Below are positions 30,656 through 33,372 of a DNA stretch of 33,372 nucleotides, piece after piece (position 1 is the first letter of the stretch; the number at the start of each line of letters is the position of its first letter). The notes under the pieces are model-generated. The model made no database searches. It was not told where the DNA came from and saw nothing but the letters and a program-made list of their open reading frames with translations. The translations under genes and the position numbers were made by a program. The DNA comes from Burkholderiales bacterium (GTDB lineage: Bacteria > Pseudomonadota > Gammaproteobacteria > Burkholderiales > Burkholderiaceae_C), in the NCBI GenBank assembly GCA_016213265.1, contig JACRBA010000080.1, forward strand, positions 1-33,372, in the 5' to 3' direction.

Positions 30656-31834
30656 TCAGCGGCGCTGGAAGGCCAGGGCCACGCTGCCCGCCACCACGCC
30701 CCAGAAGGCCGAGCCGATGCCCGCCACGGTGAGGCCCGACAGCGTGACGACGAAGGTCAGCAGCGCCGCGTCGCGGTGGGCTTCGTTCGCCAGCGCGGTG
30801 GACAGGCCGCCGGCGATGGTGCCCAGCAGCGCCAGTCCCGCCACCGCGGCCACCAGCTCCGGCGGAAACGCCGCCAGCAGCCCGGCCACCGCGCCGCCGG
30901 CCAGGCCGAGCGCGATGTAGAACACGCCGGCCATGGCCGACGCGGTGTAGCGCCGTGCAGGGTCCTCGTGCGCCTCGCGGCCCATGCAGATCGCCGCGGT
31001 GATGGCGGCCAGGTTCAACGCATACCCGCCGAAGGGCGCCAGCAGCAGGCTGGCCAGGCCGGTGGTGCCCACGACGGGCGAAACGGGGATCTCGTAGCCC
31101 GAAGCCCGCTGGGCCGCCACGCCGGGCAGGTTCTGCGAGGCCATGGTCACCACGAACAGCGGCAGGCCGATGCCCACCAACGCCGGCAGGCTGAACGCCG
31201 GCATCACGAACACGGGCGCCGTCCAGGCCAGTGTCACGCCCTCGAGGTGGATGCGCCCCTGCAGGGCCGCCACCACGATGCCGGCCACCAGCACGCCCGG
31301 CACGGCGTAGCGCGGCCAGGCACGGCGCCCGGCCAGGTAGGCCAACGCCATGGCCACCACCAGCACCGGCGCGGTCGCCGTGGCCGAGGCGGCGTTCAGG
31401 GCGAAGCGCGCCAGCACGCCGGCCAGCAGCGCGGCGGCGATGGCCATGGGGATGCGGCCCATCACGCGCTGGAACAGGCCGCTGTAGCCGGCCACCATGA
31501 TGAGCAGCGCACAGGCCACGAAGGCGCCGGTGGCTTCCGCCAGCCCGAAGCCCTGGGTGGCGGCGATGAGCGCCGCGCCGGGCGTGGACCAGGCGGTGAG
31601 CACCGGCTGGCGGTACCACAGCGACAGCCCCAGGCTCGTCAGCCCCATGCCCAGGCCCAGCGCCCACATCCACGATGCGGTCTGCGCCGGGTTCGCGCCC
31701 AGCGCCTGGGCCGCGGCGAAGACGATGGCCACCGAGCTGGTGAAGCCGACCAGCACCGCCACGAAGCCGGCCACCACGGCGGGCACGGACAGGTCACGGA
31801 AGAAGGACGGCCGGGGCGGGTGCAGGTTCGACAT
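30656..31834 (-). CDS. BenE family benzoate/H+ symporter-like transporter
   Basis: A 392-residue inner-membrane protein with about 12 helices, of the BenE family (PF03594), whose named member takes up benzoate with protons. Family landmarks include RQPVLTAWSTPGAALI (about 74-90), FVVTMASQNLPGVA (about 232-245) and GYEIPVSPVVGTTGLASLLLAPFGGYALNLAAITAAICMG. BenE homologues are often found without benzoate catabolism genes, as here, so the substrate is uncertain and no symbol is assigned. The start at 31834 (MSNLHPP) was chosen because the long upstream extension overlaps the divergent M16 gene. A -10-like TATGCT ends 8 nt before the ATG. Confidence 0.9.
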   Translation of the reverse strand: MSNLHPPRPSFFRDLSVPAVVAGFVAVLVGFTSSVAIVFAAAQALGANPAQTASWMWALGLGMGLTSLGLSLWYRQPVLTAWSTPGAALIAATQGFGLAEATGAFVACALLIMVAGYSGLFQRVMGRIPMAIAAALLAGVLARFALNAASATATAPVLVVAMALAYLAGRRAWPRYAVPGVLVAGIVVAALQGRIHLEGVTLAWTAPVFVMPAFSLPALVGIGLPLFVVTMASQNLPGVAAQRASGYEIPVSPVVGTTGLASLLLAPFGGYALNLAAITAAICMGREAHEDPARRYTASAMAGVFYIALGLAGGAVAGLLAAFPPELVAAVAGLALLGTIAGGLSTALANEAHRDAALLTFVVTLSGLTVAGIGSAFWGVVAGSVALAFQRR

Positions 31835-31842
31835 GGCCGCGC

Positions 31843-31848
31843 AGCATA
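31843..31848 (-). promoter_or_regulatory. -10-like element 8 nt before benE
   Basis: TATGCT on the minus strand ends 8 nt before the BenE ATG, in a 55-bp gap shared with the divergent M16 gene. No Shine-Dalgarno sequence is seen, so the transcript may have almost no leader. Confidence 0.4.
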
Positions 31849-31876
31849 GCCGCCGCCCGGGGCATCGCCGGGCGGC

Positions 31877-31882
31877 TAAGCT
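31877..31882 (+). promoter_or_regulatory. -10-like element 7 nt before the M16 gene
   Basis: TAAGCT ends 7 nt before the ATG, placing transcription start at or beside the start codon. There is no Shine-Dalgarno sequence, so a leaderless mRNA is likely. Confidence 0.4.
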
Positions 31883-31889
31883 GGCGGCA

Positions 31890-33224
31890 ATGACCACCGC
31901 CTGCCCTGCCCGCCCCCCTGTGCCCCCTGTGTCTCCTGCCGCGCCCCGCACCGCACCCGACGCCGACACCCGCCTGAGCACCCTGCCCAACGGTGTGCGG
32001 GTGCTCACCCTGCACCTGCCGGCCATCGAGACCGCCGCCGTGAGCGTGTTCGTGCGCACGGGCAGCCGCGACGAGCCCGCCCGCCTGGGCGGCATCAGCC
32101 ACATGGCCGAGCACATGGCCTTCAAGGGCACGCGCCAGCGCAGCTGCCAGCAGATCAACTGGGACGCCGAGCGCCTGGGCGCCGAGGTCAATGCCCACAC
32201 CGACAAGGACCACACCGCGTACCACATGCGCGGCCTGGCCGCTGACGCGCCCGAGTTCGTGCGCCAGCTGGGCGAGATCGTGCGCGACTCGAGTTTCCCG
32301 GCTGACGAGCTGGAGCGCGAGCGCCAGGTGATCCTGCAGGAGCTGGCCGAGACCGAGGACGACGCCTTCGACACCGCCTTCCGCCTGTTCGACAAGGCCT
32401 GCTGGGGCGAGCACCCGCTGGCGCGGCCGGTGATCGGCCGGCGCGCCAGCATCGAGCGCATCGGCCGCGACGACCTGCAGGCCTACGTGGCCGGCCGCTA
32501 CACCGGTGGCCACACGGTGGTGGCCGCGGCCGGCCCGGTGGACCACGACCAGGTGGTGGAGGCTGCCGTGCGCGCCCTGGGCAGCCTGCCGCCCGGCGCC
32601 CCGCCCACGGTGGCGGCACCGGTGTTCCGCGGCGGCCGGGGCATCAAGCACATGGCCGGCCAGAGCCAGGCGCATGTGGTGTTCGGCTTCCCCTCGATGC
32701 CGGTCACCGACCCGGGCCACACGGCCGTGCAGGTGGCCGCCGCCGTGCTGGGCGAGGGCATGAGCTCGCCGCTGATGGACACGCTGCGCGAGCGCCTGGG
32801 CCTGGTGTACTACGCCGCCTGCTCCGCCGACCTGGACGACCTGGCCGGCCAGTTCGTCATCGAGGCCTCGCTGGCGGCTGAGAACGTGGCCGCCTGTGTG
32901 GACGAGGTGGAGCGCCTGCTGGCTGGCCTGGCACACGAGGTGTCGGCTGACCACCTGGAGCGGGCGCGCCACCAGCTGGCGGTGCGGCGGCTGCGCCACT
33001 GGGAGCGCCCGGCGCGCCGGCTGGAAGATGCCGTGCTCGACCTCTACACCTTCGGCCGGGTGCGCCCGCTGGCGGAGCGCCGTCAGGCCCTGCAGGCGGT
33101 GGACGCGGCCCAGGTGCGGGGTGTGTTCGAGCGGCTGCGGGCCGGCCCGGTGGCGTTGGGTGCGGCCGGGCACCTCACCCGGCCCGCACTGGAGCGCCTG
33201 CGCCGCCTGGTGCCCGCCGCCTGA
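31890..33224 (+). CDS. M16 family zinc metallopeptidase
   Basis: A 444-residue peptidase of the insulinase/pitrilysin M16 type (M16B subgroup by size), which degrades peptides. The inverted zinc motif HxxEH is HMAEH in GGISHMAEHMAFKGT, with the distal ligand glutamate in ILQELAETEDD about 75 residues later. The second half-domain carries ERLGLVYYAACSADLD. No signal peptide: the N terminus is Pro-rich, so it should be cytoplasmic. It stands alone, without the inactive M16 partner often coded next to such genes. Its last codons and stop are duplicated in tandem (14-bp repeat at 33212-33239). The start at 31890 is fixed by the absence of other suitable in-frame starts clear of benE. Confidence 0.93.
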   Translation: MTTACPARPPVPPVSPAAPRTAPDADTRLSTLPNGVRVLTLHLPAIETAAVSVFVRTGSRDEPARLGGISHMAEHMAFKGTRQRSCQQINWDAERLGAEVNAHTDKDHTAYHMRGLAADAPEFVRQLGEIVRDSSFPADELERERQVILQELAETEDDAFDTAFRLFDKACWGEHPLARPVIGRRASIERIGRDDLQAYVAGRYTGGHTVVAAAGPVDHDQVVEAAVRALGSLPPGAPPTVAAPVFRGGRGIKHMAGQSQAHVVFGFPSMPVTDPGHTAVQVAAAVLGEGMSSPLMDTLRERLGLVYYAACSADLDDLAGQFVIEASLAAENVAACVDEVERLLAGLAHEVSADHLERARHQLAVRRLRHWERPARRLEDAVLDLYTFGRVRPLAERRQALQAVDAAQVRGVFERLRAGPVALGAAGHLTRPALERLRRLVPAA

Positions 33225-33239
33225 CGCCCGCCGCCTGAC
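33212..33239 (+). repeat. 14-bp tandem duplication across the M16 stop codon
   Basis: GCCCGCCGCCTGAC occurs twice end to end (33212-33225 and 33226-33239). The first copy holds the last three codons and the TGA of the M16 gene; the second lies after the stop and carries another TGA. It looks like a recent slippage event without effect on the protein. Confidence 0.8.
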
Positions 33240-33242
33240 GCG

Positions 33243-33264
33243 CGGCCGGGCAGCGGCCCGGCCG
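33243..33264. terminator. Hairpin between the convergent M16 and Kup genes
   Basis: A perfect 8-bp stem CGGCCGGG/CCCGGCCG (33243-33250 and 33257-33264) with a 6-nt loop lies between the two stop codons. It has no T-run and probably serves both transcripts. Confidence 0.45.
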
Positions 33265-33269
33265 GCCGC

Positions 33270-33372
33270 TCAGATCTCGACCTTGGCGCCCAGCTCCACG
33301 ATGCGGTTGGACGGCAGCGAGAGGAAGTCGCCCATGTTGGCCGCGTTGCGGTGCATGCTGGCGAACAGCTTC
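33270..33372 (-). CDS. kup: Kup-type potassium transporter, C-terminal end (partial)
   Basis: Only the last 33 residues and the stop are inside the window. They read [20 protein letters not shown] and then [12 protein letters not shown], which matches the highly conserved end of the KUP/HAK/KT potassium uptake permeases (Kup, formerly TrkD): the RNA..DFF..P..RVVELG..VEI tail. The N-terminal twelve-helix transport domain lies beyond base 33372. It is convergent with the M16 gene. The name rests on this short tail alone, but the tail is distinctive. Confidence 0.8.
   Translation of the reverse strand, partial: KLFASMHRNAANMGDFLSLPSNRIVELGAKVEI

Noticed and set aside
1..33372. Search for tRNA, rRNA, CRISPR, transposase, integrase or attachment sites
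   Set aside because: No cloverleaf, repeat-spacer array, transposase motif or duplicated target site was found by eye.

Overview
The window is very GC-rich, densely packed chromosomal DNA. Gene content and order (pyk, fba, purC, purE, purK, sua5, then tsaB, rimI, udg) point to a betaproteobacterium of the order Burkholderiales, most likely Comamonadaceae (Acidovorax or Hydrogenophaga relatives). This is inferred from protein families and synteny; no rRNA gene is present to prove it. I see no prophage, insertion sequence, CRISPR array, tRNA or rRNA. It reads as core and near-core chromosome with a few lineage-specific genes.

Region 1 (1-9.8 kb) is central metabolism: the end of pyruvate kinase, a minus-strand regulator-like protein (winged helix, GHKL ATPase and STAS-like DUF4325), class II fructose-bisphosphate aldolase, a DUF3667 membrane protein, three purine genes (purC, purE, purK), a TPR protein, a CnoX-type thioredoxin/TPR chaperedoxin and the Sua5-type enzyme that starts t6A tRNA modification. 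Region 2 (9.8-15.4 kb) has a GDSL-like lipoprotein that has lost its Ser and His, PBP4 (dacB) coupled to a SemiSWEET, the tsaB-rimI-udg operon with overlapping starts and stops, and a GNAT acetyltransferase.

Region 3 (15.4-20.5 kb) is a redox and stress block: a cytochrome b561-type protein divergent from cytochrome c', then a minus-strand series sodC, alaX, egtB, egtD (periplasmic superoxide removal, tRNA-Ala proofreading and ergothioneine synthesis). Region 4 (20.5-25.2 kb) is a translationally coupled operon of an EamA exporter, a PLP aminotransferase and a PhzF-family protein, divergent from a MocR/PdxR-type regulator. The 116-bp gap between them holds three copies of CCRRTACAG, two direct and one inverted, a convincing MocR operator. 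Region 5 (25.2-33.4 kb) has a lipoprotein with Ca-binding-like loops, a GSCFA protein, an Orn/Lys/Arg decarboxylase, a hemerythrin with a lone receiver-domain protein, a BenE transporter, an M16 peptidase and the C-terminal end of a Kup potassium transporter.

Two features run through the window. Genes are joined by ATGA or GTGA overlaps (purE/purK, dacB/SemiSWEET, tsaB/rimI, rimI/udg, egtB/egtD, EamA/aminotransferase/PhzF). Several transcription units also carry a TANNNT -10-like hexamer only 6-8 nt before the start codon with no Shine-Dalgarno sequence, which suggests leaderless mRNAs. I see no clearly new multi-gene defence or mobile system. The best leads are the MocR operator locus, the GDSL-like lipoprotein lacking its catalytic residues, the winged-helix/GHKL/DUF4325 protein, the leaderless pattern and the sodC-alaX-egtB-egtD block.
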